NCBI GenBank assembly: GCA_934047225.1
Contig: OW204011.1
Coordinates: forward strand, 14,582,339-14,646,338
From: Ypsolopha sequella
Lineage: Eukaryota > Arthropoda > Insecta > Lepidoptera > Ypsolophidae
Direction of reading: 5' to 3'
DNA: 64,000 nucleotides
The position numbers and the translations under genes are program-made. Each line of letters opens with the position of its first letter. Within the stretch, counting starts at the first letter, position 1. The notes beneath the pieces are model-generated. The model did no database searches and was not told the origin of the DNA. It saw nothing but the letters and a program-made list of their open reading frames with translations. Positions 53,556 through 64,000 of this stretch are shown piece by piece.

Positions 53556-53774
53556 GTGGATTTAGAAATTTCAAAAAATGTCAGTTATACACATTATTTA
53601 CTTATACTTTTGTTAAATCAATTTGAATCTACATTAACCCTAGCCTCGGTCAACATTCAGGTTTTGTACGCATCGTCTACGGGCCAAAATTTATTACCAC
53701 AACAAAGCTTAACTTTATTTTATCACCCAGTTCCTTCGCATATAATAGACGTAGATTTTACTACTTCACAATAA
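53556..53774 (+). CDS. H1 cargo ORF 1 (unknown, probably decayed)
   Basis: An open frame (no ATG at its start) containing a Leu-rich segment (THYLLILLLNQFESTL) and FYHPVPSHIIDVDFTTSQ. Counterparts are at 44647-44865 and 58839-59057 (minus). Differences between copies include non-synonymous changes (LGQ/TGQ/SGK, LLP/LLS), giving no sign of selection. It may be an exon of a captured gene or of the element's own lost protein. I do not recognise it. Confidence 0.3.
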   Translation: MDLEISKNVSYTHYLLILLLNQFESTLTLASVNIQVLYASSTGQNLLPQQSLTLFYHPVPSHIIDVDFTTSQ

Positions 53775-53899
53775 AAGCTATTTCCCTTCATAAATACTGC
53801 AAGCCTCCTTTGCAAAAGTAATAAATAAATACGAAAATGGCTCAAAACGTGAAACTAATCCTCCTTTCTTGAAACTAAGAAACTAACAAAAGAACTAAA

Positions 53900-54157
53900 G
53901 TGCAACCCGTAGTTATAAACAAAACAAAAACACAATTATTGTCTACTCAAATTCAAATCGCCACATCTGGAAAGTGTCAAGTGACCAAAAAAAGATACGA
54001 GGCAAATGTAACATTCCAGGGAGAAATGTGTACAACAAAAATAGACCTTGACATCGTGCATTCAGAGATTATTTTGTTCGTAGTCTTTGTAGGTAGTCCC
54101 GAGACACTCATTCTGAACGACGACAGTACTGAAGAAACGCCGGAACTAAGTGAGTGA
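53900..54157 (+). CDS. H1 cargo ORF 2 (unknown, probably decayed)
   Basis: The frame reads VINKTKTQLLSTQIQIATSG, then ANVTFQGEMCTTKIDLDIV, and in copy B runs on to an acidic end, LNDDSTEETPELSE, close to the terminal repeat. In copies A (44260-44478) and C (58452-58670) the frame shifts after FVVFV, ending early. It lies 126 bp after ORF 1, so the two could be exons of one gene. Function unknown. Confidence 0.3.
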   Translation: MQPVVINKTKTQLLSTQIQIATSGKCQVTKKRYEANVTFQGEMCTTKIDLDIVHSEIILFVVFVGSPETLILNDDSTEETPELSE

Positions 54158-54560
54158 GTGGACTAGAGGAGTTGAATAGTTCCGGATTAGAAAATATACG
54201 TATCGTTCCTTTCTTTTAGGTGAACTGTTTTGCGCATGTCTACTCCGGCGACTGGCGGTCCGTCGCACGCGTCGCGCTCGCCCACCCTCCCGCCATTCTG
54301 CCCGCACCTCCTCCGAGGCCGTGCTCCCTCGTCCGCCCCAACCCTCCAACCGCGCGGGCGGTGCGAGCACGAAGAATACAAGCTATAGTATTGAATATTT
54401 ATGCTTCATACATAATGTTTACAATAAAATTCCCATTACAAACAAAGCGATAGTGAAATGAAACTAATGGGAGTCAAGTTTTGACGACGGTTTTAACCCA
54501 TTAGCTGCGTTCATTTAAAAAAAAACAATTATATCGACCCTTGACTGAACAGACCACAGG

Positions 54561-54985
54561 TTAAGAGGCTATGCGAATTTTATTTTTGTCACTGTCACTC
54601 CAAGCGAAAAATCGCGCAGTGCGAGAGGGGCGGATTCAGGGCAAAAAGGAAAAAAGTTGGTTTTATATTTTTATTAAAAAAACTAAAATAGCTAGCAAAA
54701 TTTCAAATATCAAATCTTTAGATATTGTTAAAATACACCCAATAAAATATGTTTGAGTTCTGTATATGGTTCCTGTCCGTCAACACGAGGAGAAAAAGTG
54801 TGTTTGAAGACCTCATTTCAACAATTATTTCTATCGAGGAAAATTTATCCAAACATGTTTTCCAATTTCAAAACCCTAGATTATATAGTCAAAATGCATA
54901 TATCAGAAAATGATTATAATTTTCCGTGTATGTCATGAAATACACAGAAAAGAAACACCCGTATTTTTTTCGCATATCGCCTTAA
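54561..54985 (-). mobile_element. TTAA-flanked MITE, family M1 (copy 4)
   Basis: TTAA at 54561-54564 and 54982-54985; gaggctatgcgaattttat at the left and attttttcgcatatcgcc at the right. Confidence 0.82.
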
Positions 54986-55239
54986 AGATCGATACTTAAC
55001 TTTTGTAACGAAATCGCAAAAAATTATTATAACGCCTAAAACTACTCTCAGCCTTAGAATAATTACTCTCAGCTAAAAAAGTGCAAGATATTTAACCGAA
55101 TTCATACTGGAGACTCGGTAAGTGATCAGGAACAATGTTTAATGACGAATACTTTGTATTCTCTGCTTCAGGCGAAATGCGAAAAAAAAAATCTTTTGCT
55201 CCCTATACTAGGAAATGAATTGGAACTACTAGTCCAGCC

Positions 55240-56170
55240 CCCCTATTCTGTATCTTAAGTTGCCAACTGGACAGGGTGCCTATCGTCAAAAACATAGCTA
55301 AAAACGGAACTTTCAAAATTGCCTTTAGTCGGTATTGAACTATTTATGAACTGTGTCGTCACTTCAAGTGCGAACATAACCTTAGACAATCGGAATTCGA
55401 TAGTATATCCATGTTTTTGATGATAGGCACCAAGTCCAGATGGCAACTAGAGATACATAATAAGCCCGCAGAGGGCCTATTACGTATCTCAAGTTGCCAT
55501 CTGGACTGGGTGTCTATCATCAAAACATACATATACTATCGAATTCCGATTGTTTTAGGATATATTCGCACTTGAAGTGACGATACAGTTTGTAAGTAGT
55601 TCAGTACCCATTAATGGCAATTTTGAAATTTCAGTTTTTATCTATGTTTTTGATGATAGGCACCCAGTTCAGTTGGCAACCAAAGATACAGAATAGGGGG
55701 GCTGCGGGCCTATTGTGTATCTCTAGTTGCCTTCTGGACTGGGTGTCTATCATCAAAAACATAGATATACTATCGAATTCCGATGTCCTAAGGATATTTT
55801 CGCACTTGAAGTGACGACACAGATTGTTAATAGTTCAATACCCACTAAAGACAATTTTGAAAGTTCCGTTTTTAGCTATGTTTTTGATGATAGGCACCTA
55901 GTCCAGTTAGCAACTAAAGATACAGAATAGAGGGGCAGAGGGCCTATTATGTATCTTTAGTTGCCATCGGGACTTGGTGTCTATCATCAAAAACATAGAT
56001 ATACTATCGAATTCCGATTGTCTAAGGATATGTTCGCACTTGAAGTGACGACACAGTTTGTAAATAGTTCAATACCCACTAAAGACAATTTTGAAAGTTC
56101 CGTTTTTAGCTATGTTTTTGATGATAGGCACCTAGTCCAGTTGGCAACTAAAGATACAGAATACAGGGGC
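55240..56170. repeat. ~234-bp repeat array: one inverted unit followed by three direct units
   Basis: Direct units start near 55478, 55711 and 55945 (cctattRYgtatctYtagtt gcc) and end gatacagaata; spacing is ~234 bp. The first unit (55240-55465) is in the opposite orientation. Each unit has complementary ends (gtatctctagttgcc / ggcaactaaagatac) and itself contains ctatcatcaaaaacatag and ctatgtttttgatgatag, so a MITE was arrayed. Confidence 0.9.
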
Positions 56171-56229
56171 AGTTCGTATGGGAACAAAAACATTTTTTTT
56201 ATGATTTCGTACAAAAGGAGTTGCTGGCA

Positions 56230-56612
56230 GCCATATTGTGAAAAACCCGCCTTTTTCTAATTAATCGAAACAGAACACTTAAATTCAAAATTCACTCAAT
56301 AATTATTCAACAAAAAAAATATTACCTACATAATAATATGTAAGTCACATGTAAGTATTGTATATGCTGTCATCGCAGTTTCTAGTACCTACTTACCTAG
56401 TTTATGTAAACTAAAATTTGAAAAATTTTGAATCTGAATAATTTTGAAACCAATAGAAACTTTGCGATGGCAGCATATAGGCATAGGTACAATACATAGG
56501 TAATTGTTGAATAACTACCTATTGAGTGAATTTTGAATTTATGTGTTCTGTATCGATTAATTAGAAAAAGGCGGGTTTTTCACAATTCGGCTGTGAAACC
56601 GCTCTTAAGAGA
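56230..56612. mobile_element. Inverted-repeat element (aaaaacccgcctttttctaa arms)
   Basis: Arms 56230-56320 and 56505-56612 are complementary (gaaaaacccgcctttttcta / tagaaaaaggcgggtttttc; tgagtgaattttgaattt). A single arm of the same family is at ~26735-26835. Confidence 0.75.
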
Positions 56613-57016
56613 TTATATAATTAAATTTTTAAGACCAAAATCTCTCCAGTCTTATTTGGAATGAAGTAGGTAGCTTATTTGACATAACGGTAATGGACCC
56701 TCAGAACAAAGGTTACCGACTGTTGAGACAATTCCAAGAAATACTTAACACTTGAAACTTTACCTACCACCATGCTCATTCAAGATTCTCGAATCGGGGC
56801 ATATTAGTCTTTATTGCAATGCAACAAAGGCTTCATCGTCGTGGTAAGCCCCGAGATTTGGTCATAGAGACATGTGCTGGGCGAGAGGGAATTCCAATAT
56901 TAAAAAATACATATCTATGACTACAACGAACAACGCACAAATCGGGTTGCCAGCTGCGAAAAAAAAACCCAATATTTTTTTTGGGTTCTATTTAAAAGTA
57001 TAGGTACATAAATGCG

Positions 57017-57175
57017 TACAGTACTCCCAAAGTAATAATGCGCATACAAATCTATAGCCGAGAGACCGGGCGTACCACGTGACCGTATTGATTGTATAGA
57101 AAGTGTAAGGAAATACGAACATTGCCGAACAGTGGCGAAGATCTGTATGCGCATTATTACTTTGGGAGCACTGTA
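57017..57175. mobile_element. MITE, family M7 (copy 2)
   Basis: Ends TACAGTACTCCCAAAG and CTTTGGGAGCACTGTA, interior inverted relative to copy 1 (26487-26645). Confidence 0.85.
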
Positions 57176-57445
57176 CGTCTGTCTCCTAGTGGGGTAGGTG
57201 TAGGGTTGCCAGGCCCAAATAAAGAAAAGCTAGACTCAGATTCATATTTAGCCGAACATTTAGCCCTGAAAGCCTGACACAGTGTTATTGAAGAAAAAAA
57301 TTGTTTGTACTTTTGTTTGTTTATTTATCATTTGTTATTCATTTGAGACTTACTCTTCTCTTAAATACATGTTATTATGAACCACATTGTGATCTTGTTA
57401 AAGTAATTTGTATTACTACCGATAATTCCTATTAGAAGTTAGCGA

Positions 57446-57800
57446 TCATCCATCCATCAGCCTAGTTCGTCCACTGCTGGACATAAGCCTTTCCAGGACT
57501 TTGCCACTTCCGGCGGTCATCCTGGAAGAATTGCCCATACTCACACACGCTGGGCAGGCGGGTTGGTGAGCGCAGTGCCGGAACCCTCGCACCAGTGACG
57601 CCGCTGCCCGTCACCAGTCTGTTACATATAAGGCCCGGCTATTAGGGATGGATATACCGCCATCCATCGGTCCCAGGCAAGGTGGGCCTCCTGGTTTTTT
57701 GCCTGTAGGCTGTCCTCTTACTCTCCCCTGAATTACTTCGAAGGGGTCTCCAAGTAAGATGGTGGTACCTCCACAGTCGAGCCCGGCATCAGCTCTACCA
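57446..57800 (+). repeat. Lepidopteran dispersed repeat (catcagcc type), copy 2
   Basis: About 93-95% similar by eye to 14913-15270 over its whole length. Confidence 0.65.
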
Positions 57801-58325
57801 CCTGAAGTTAGCGATAGCTATATTCAGTTTTATACTGAAGGCAAAACTACCATTTTTGTCTGTCTATCTATATGCATGTTCCGTTTTGACTCGAGAACTA
57901 CTCAACCGATTCGGATGTAGTTTTCATTATTATCATCGTAATGACCCTGGTCAACATAATATAGGCTATAAGTGATGTTAATAAAATAACGCCCAAGCCG
58001 AAAACGGGGCAGCTATTGAATAAACGCACAGACGTAAAAAATAACACGTTTTCTACGAATTTCTAGAGTATTCCCCCATATTTTACCATATTTTAAAACA
58101 GGGCAACACCACACGCCCTACAACGCGGCAATCCGGGGATTTCCCAAGTTCCTAAGACATCCGCACTGTTTGAGCGCTAGTGAGGACCAAATAGGTCTTC
58201 ATAATATATTGAACTTTACGTTACTAAAAATAATGATCATTTTCGTGAAACAATTGAATTGTACCTGAAATACTTTGGTCGGGAGTCGGGATAAACAAAT
58301 AACAAGGCGTCCGACGTCATTCTAG
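57801..58325. other. Repeat-like interval, no gene
   Basis: ctcgagaactactcaaccga and gtagttttcattattatc are phrases common in insect retroelement 3' regions; nothing coding. Confidence 0.4.
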
Positions 58326-61300
58326 TAGACATGCGCAAAACAGTTCACTTAAAAGAAAGGAATGATACGTGTATTTTCTAACCCGGAACTATTCCACTCC
58401 TCTAGTCCACTCACTCACTTAGTTCCGGCGTTTCTTCAGAACTGTCGTCGTTCAGAATGAGTGTAACCTCGGGACTACTACAAAGACTACGAACAAAATA
58501 ATCTCTGAATGCACGATGTCAAGGTCTATTTTTGTAGTACACATTTCCCACTGGAATGTTACATTTGCCTCGTATCTTTTTTTGGTCACTTGAAACTTTC
58601 CAGATGTGGCGATTTGAATTTGAGTAGAAAATAATTGTGTTTTTGTTTTGTTTATAACTACGGGTTGCACCTTAGTTCTTTTGTTAGTTTCTTAGTTTCA
58701 AGAAAGGAGGATTAGTTTCACGTTTTGAGCCATTTTCGTATTTATTTATTACTTTTGCAAAGGACTATAACGGCAATGATGCCAGCTGTTAGTTAGAAAG
58801 GAAAGGAGGCTTGCAGTATTTATGAAGGGAAATAGCTTTTATTGTGAAGTAGTAAAATCTACGTCTATTATATGGGAAGGAACTGGGTGATAAAATAAAG
58901 TTAAGCTTTGTTGTGATAATAAATTTTTGCCCGACGACGATGCGTACAAAACCTGAATGTTGACCGAGGCTAGGGTTAATGTAGATTCAAATAGATTTAA
59001 CAAAAGTAAAAGTAAATAATGTGTATAACTGACATTTTTTGAAATTTCTAAATCCACTTGAGATGTTATCTTTCTTTGAATGGTATTGTATTCTATTCAG
59101 TCTAAGCACAAAATATCAGCGCTATATAAAACCAAATAAATAATAAAAATACCATTTAAACGATTATGCACATTCGAGATAATTTATTTCTTATTTTCTT
59201 ATAAATTATTACTTTACATAAAACAAATGAACCGTATACCGTAGAAGAGGCAGCAAAGGTCAAACTACCACTACCAAACACCCTAACAACAAAAACTCCT
59301 GAAATATATTTTTTGCTGTTATTAGGATTTCCCCTAAGCTTGTATCGCATTTACTATACATCATACCTTTAGGGTTCCGTCGAGGTTACCAAAGCTTCTA
59401 AAATATTTAAAGTAATAAATCTAATCCTTTGAAGTAATGAAGTAGCATCCTAATATCTAACTTATTTATCCGGGGAATAAATCTTCTAGTAAATTCCTTT
59501 ATTTTATTTTATTCCATACGTTTTGCATCAAGTTTTGATCTACTGAACTCTCATCATAATTATGTTGATATTGACGCGAAGAAAGCTGTGACTTAGCATA
59601 GGCTCATTAGGCTCATAACAATTCGTAACATAAACAATATTTGGTGGGATTTATGACTGCACTTGAATTAAGAGTACTTAACAGCTAATATCACGCAAAA
59701 ATAACACTTATTTTTATTGTAGTTTTCTGAAGAAGTTATAAAAACCATCCTTTTATGATATTGAGTGAACTTTTGTGAAGTGAAGTTACGAAATTATAAT
59801 GATATTAATCAAATAATTAATCCAGAAAAAAATATATAGACATCAGTTTTCATGATGTAGCATGTTTAAAAAATTTATTACTCCAGGGTTATTTAACAGA
59901 TTCGCTTGGTTTTACATAGTAAAATAGGTATTAGGTATTGATATTACCAATTCGCACTTACGAAAAATTGCAGTTCTTACAGCAAACATAGATTAAATAT
60001 CCCAATAACATATTTATTTCATAATAAGGCATTTCTTTCGTCGTAACTGCCAGGACGAAGAGCGCGCGATTTAAGACTTGAAAAATGCAACGTTGTAAAC
60101 ATTGTTTTCACCCGATGCAAAATTGCAAAATAAGGTGCTCAATCTTGCCTATGCCATGTCTTTAAGAGCCCGGTCCGTAAAGACGACAACTTTGATGCAA
60201 ATCATTATATTAAATATTTTTCTGGCCTTTATCGCGATGTTTTAAATAAAACCAGAAACAAACACCAATTCATATTAGCCGTCTAAATAAATGTCTAAAA
60301 TTTATTTTGTTGAATTGATTCTCTTTTAAGAGTTATTTTGGTGCTTACGAGCCCGCTCCGAACTGTTCTTCATAATATCTTAGTACCAAAATATTTTGCA
60401 AAGGAGAAATAATATAATCAAATAAATGTTAGGCCCTCATTTAGATGGCCAATATGAACTATTGTATATCCCTGATTTTAACAAAACCATCGCAGTAAAG
60501 ACGAGAAAAATATTTAAAACAATTCTCCGCATAAAACGTATGAAAAAAACGGAGCGAATTCTTAACCCTCAGTTTATCCGTGAGACTCCCTTCCAAATAA
60601 TGCCTATTTTTTATAAATAAAATTTAAAAATAAATATGTGGTCTATCCTTTTTATAATTTATGTAGGTCTCTAAATACTCTTTTCATCAATAAAATTAAG
60701 TATACCAAAACTATGAAAAACACAAATAAAAAAATGTACCAATCTTGACACTACAACTGAGAATCAAAATAAAAAATAATCACGCATTTTCTTGCACATC
60801 TTAGTTTCTTTTGTAATCAAGAATAAGAAAAACAAAAAAAAAGTGTGGTAAAAATGAGCGGAAAAGGCCACCTTAAGAGTTAAAACTTTGAACATAGAAA
60901 ACGGCGGTGTATTTAAAAGTAAAAATTTATTTTAGATGTTTTATTTCATGTAAGTATAAACTCATAGTGACAAAAGTAGTTTCATTGATCGAAAATTATC
61001 AAAATATCAAAATGTGATACTTGATACAAATCCAAAACTTTGTTCAAACAGAACTGTTACTTTTTAGAGATAACTCAGTTCAGTTCATAAAAAGTGCATA
61101 CTTGAATCAATTTATCTCACTTCAAGTAAGATAAATTGATTTTTATGTAAAAAGGTTTAAATATTCTTAAAATAATTATGCTTAATTTGAAATTTGATCA
61201 CATAAAACTTGGCAACAATCAAAAAGATAAATTACACTTACTTATTTTCCACCCCATAAAAGTACCTACAATTTGCTTAACTGTCTCTGTCTAAATTCTG

Positions 61301-62637
61301 TCTGTTCAAACAATACGTAGGTATGGGAGAACATCCGAGTATTTATAACCAAGTTTGGTTAATAAATTAACACAAGAAATAAGGTCCAGTCTTAATCCTA
61401 AAACTATTAAAAGTATGCTAAAAAGTCACTATACCTTTAACTAGAAAATGAAATTGGAACATTCCGTATAAGTCATTCCTTTGCTACCTGCGCCGCGATA
61501 AGAGCATCTTTTCATTTGTATACCATTGTCCGATCGACTGCTCATTTACCTTACAATTTTATACCTGCTAATTCTGTATTGTAATTTAATTCCTATTTAC
61601 ATGAAGTCAAGATCGACTAAATTCATTTATTTGCCTTTACTTATTTTTGTAACAACTACGTAACATTGCAGTAGCAGCCGTTCGACAAACAATTTATCTT
61701 GTCATCCATTGTATAATTATAATAAGTATGTATGCAGGATTGCAGGTAGCTATCAGTATCAGTATTTATTTGTTTCTACTTTTATGGGCATAACCTCATG
61801 CACGAATATGAGTATTATTCACAAATTGTAGTATCAGGACAAACTCATGTGAGTTTATTGATACTATTCACCATGTAATAAAATAATGTAAAATTATGAA
61901 TAGATAAATAAATATAAAAAAAAGCAAGTTACCAGACATACAAAAAATTCCAAACAAAAGCAATATTTATATTACAAAAAATAACTCCAACGCAATCATT
62001 GCAGGATAAAGCGGCGAAAAGAAAGAAACAATAATAATCTTAAAGTGCACGAAGCGAGCTCTATTGTCTAAAAAACATTTCCCGTTGGTACTCAATGTGT
62101 TGGTAATATCCCTTCATGTGCTAGTGTGTGTGTACTAGGATTCACTCATATTTCGTATACAAACGAAAGTAGTCCTTATATTTCGGACGTAAGATCTATT
62201 TTGTATGAAGTATTTCTCATTGGAGTTGGAGTTCTGTGTGCAAGAAACCAACTACAAACAATAGTAGTCTTTAATTATTTGACGTAAGATCTATTTTGAA
62301 TAAAATAGTTCCCATTGGAGTCGGAGTGAGTTGTTAGCTTTGTGTTCAAGAAACCAACTACAAACAAAAGTAGTCTTTAAATATTAGACGTAAGATCTAT
62401 TTTGTATAAAATTATTCCCATCGGAGTTGGAGTGAGCGGAGTCCGTCTGCAAGAAACAAACTACAAACAAAAGTAGTCTTTAAATATCGGACGTAAACTC
62501 TTTTTTGTATAAATTATTTTCCATTGGGACTAAGGAACTACGGAGTTGCTGGATAGAGGTGTGAACGAGTGAGTGGTATAGTCCCGGGAGTGGAAGCATC
62601 TCATTTTCATCATTCACTCCGGAACTACCCATGTCTA
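58326..62637 (+). mobile_element. hAT-like element H1, copy C (longest)
   Basis: Starts TAGACATGCGC and ends CCCATGTCTA with the identical octamer cattctag at 58318-58325 and 62638-62645. 4312 bp. Both ends carry a diverged ~100-bp inverted pattern (agttccgg, gaatgat, ctatNccactc, ccactcactc) and the right end has four ~105-bp units (gacgtaagatctattttg). Short ORFs at 58452-58670, 58839-59057 and 59156-59350 (minus) and 60426-60620 (plus) are shared with copy B. No hAT transposase is recognised, so it is taken as non-autonomous. Confidence 0.92.
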
Positions 62638-62645
62638 CATTCTAG

Positions 62646-63760
62646 TTCTAGAAGTCGGGAAGTTGAGACTCGGTCCTTTTTATTTAGTAAAACGTGTTAA
62701 ATAGTGCCGAAAATATCTATGTGAGTACCTACCCTTCATTTTTGATACTTTCTTGTCTACTCTCGATTTTTAGGGTTCCGTAGTACCTAAAAGGTTAGTG
62801 TTAAGGAGTGCCGAAAATACCTATGTGAGTACCTACCGTTAATTTTTGATACTTTCTTGTCTACTCCGTTCCGTGGTACCTAAAAGGTACAAATGGAACC
62901 TTTATGGTGAGACTCCGTTGTCCGTCTGTATGTCACAGCTTCATAACTTTAGGTCCGTTAAAGATAAGGACTTGAAATTGTGCACAAAATTAGCATTAAT
63001 TTGCCTACATAACAGGGTGTAAAAAAAAATTAATAATTTGAAATTGTTCAAAATATTTCCAAAACACGAGATAGAAAAATTCAAAATAATATTAGGTACC
63101 TATCCTAAAAATACAAATGGGTATAAAATTGTAGATATTAAAGAGTTAGTTGTAAAAATGTGTAACTTTACTAGATTTACTTGCAATGGTTTCGAGAAAT
63201 CTTTGAAAAACCACAAAAAAATGTAAGTATATACTTGGACCGAAAGATATGAAAAAAATGTCAATGATAGACCATAACTGGCCAATTACAGGAAAACTAT
63301 AGCGATTTAAGGAAAGTTGGTCACAAATGGGAAATATAATAAATAAAATAAAATATTTTATAAAAATACAATATGGTTATCAAATCGTAGGTACTGAATT
63401 AATTAATAAAGAGCTGATTGTGAAAATATATAGTTTGGCTATATTTACTTGCATCTGTTTTGAGAAATCCTCGAAAAACTCCCTACCCTTATCTCCAAAA
63501 CTGGTAGACCGAAAAATATGAAAAAATTCATGGTAATACGTGTTTCCGTAAAGATTACAGGAAAAATATAGCCATTGAGAAATTCACGAAAAAACATGAC
63601 AAAATTAAATTTTTCATCCACGATACGGAAATCTAGGTACGCGAATCTGACTTGCACTTGACCGGTTTTTTTTTTTAAATAGCGAGACTTAATTTCTCGC
63701 CATTCACGAGTAACGTTGTTAGAAGTGTTATTGAGTGAGGCTGTACCAAAAGAGTCAACA
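62646..63760 (+). repeat. Lepidopteran dispersed repeat mosaic
   Basis: It contains a ~130-bp direct duplication (gtgccgaaaatacctatgtg agtacc at ~62705 and ~62809), tgagactccgttgtccgtct, and ends gacttgcacttgaccggttt followed by a T-run (~63650-63676). The two short AT-rich ORFs (63038-63226 and 63327-63521) are similar to each other and appear to be repeat units. Confidence 0.55.
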
Positions 63761-63817
63761 TTGGGTGTGATTGCGGATGTAAGAGGGTGTACCTCTTACA
63801 TCCGCAATCACACCCAA
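63761..63817. repeat. Perfect 26-bp stem hairpin with 5-nt loop
   Basis: The arm ttgggtgtgattgcggatgt aagagg (63761-63786) and its exact complement (63792-63817) flank gtgta. No mismatch is present. Confidence 0.92.
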
Positions 63818-63839
63818 GCAAGCGGGACGCTATGGGCAC

Positions 63840-63905
63840 TCACTCGAAAAAACCGGTCGAGTGCGAGTCGGACTCGCGTACGAAGGGTTCCGTACCATTA
63901 TCTAT
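63840..63905 (+). repeat. Start of the ggttccgtacc-type lepidopteran repeat
   Basis: ccggtcgagtgcgagtcgga and agggttccgtaccatt match 7233-7280. Confidence 0.7.
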
Positions 63906-64000
63906 AATAATACAGATCGCGCCAAACTTCTAGTCCGCTCGGAAGTTGCTCTTCCCAAGAACGGCCCATACATTTTGTTTACATACATTAGAGGGGACAA

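Larger units (their letters stand above)
49994..54242 (-). mobile_element. hAT-like element H1, copy B
   Basis: Starts TAGACATGGGTAGTTCCGG and ends TGCGCATGTCTA, flanked by the identical octamer ctccggcg (49986-49993 and 54243-54250). 4249 bp, inverted relative to A and C. Four subterminal units lie at ~50,115-50,470. It is near-full length compared with C. No recognisable transposase; the hAT assignment rests on the 8-bp duplication. Confidence 0.92.
49391..54388 (-). mobile_element. Tc1/IS630-like element remnant hosting H1 copy B
   Basis: Inverted ~60-bp ends: ctatagcttgtattcttcgt (from 49392) and acgaagaatacaagctatag (ending 54388), continuing into ggcggacgagg. TA lies at 49389-49390 and 54389-54390. 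Within it is a transposase N-terminus on the minus strand. H1 copy B (49994-54242) split the element. Without B the host is ~0.75 kb, so most of its transposase had already been lost. Confidence 0.75.

Noticed and set aside
1..64000. Prokaryotic defence systems, CRISPR arrays, operons, rRNA or tRNA genes
   Set aside because: No spacer-repeat array, ribosome-binding-site-spaced genes, or tRNA cloverleaf with A and B boxes was seen; spliced exons and eukaryotic TEs show a nuclear animal genome.

Overview
The window looks like a piece of a moth or butterfly (lepidopteran) nuclear genome. It is AT-rich, intron-split and packed with transposable elements. Several dispersed repeats, such as those containing ggttccgtacc and catcagcc...gtccactgctggacata, are from memory typical of Lepidoptera. 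No operons, prokaryotic genes, CRISPR arrays, rRNA or convincing tRNA genes were seen.

The one clearly recognisable host gene is on the minus strand. Seven consecutive exons (21945 down to 8995) join in phase into 301 codons. They match the middle of insulin-degrading enzyme (insulysin, Ide), an M16 zinc metalloprotease. The exons carrying the zinc site and the rest of the C-terminal half are not in view. The introns are almost entirely TE material: hAT-type elements with 8-bp target duplications, a near-perfect 333-bp palindrome, and two large tandem arrays (7 x 124 bp and 20 x 68 bp).

Layout: 1-2075 is a minus-strand non-LTR retrotransposon (ORF1 plus the start of ORF2). 2.1-8.9 kb is nested MITEs. 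9.0-21.9 kb is the Ide segment. 22-28.7 kb holds a solo LTR candidate, a 144-bp array, MITEs and a hAT transposase C-terminal fragment. 28.7-36.8 kb is a large inverted structure bounded by ~0.6-kb inverted copies and containing two giant palindromes. 36.9-38.3 kb is a hAT-type element with a perfect duplication. 39.3-40.6 kb is a mariner element with an intact transposase. 41.4-42.9 kb holds an intact ORF derived from an IS630/Tc1-like transposase whose three catalytic acidic positions all look substituted; this is the best candidate for something novel. 43.2-62.6 kb is dominated by three copies (A, B, C) of a 3.1-4.3 kb element with TAGACATG ends and 8-bp duplications, nested in other elements. 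The window ends in lepidopteran dispersed repeats and a perfect 26-bp hairpin.

Most coding traces are transposase or reverse-transcriptase relics. Only the Ide exons, the mariner transposase and the 423-aa transposase-derived ORF look intact. Family names rest on motif recognition without any database search.
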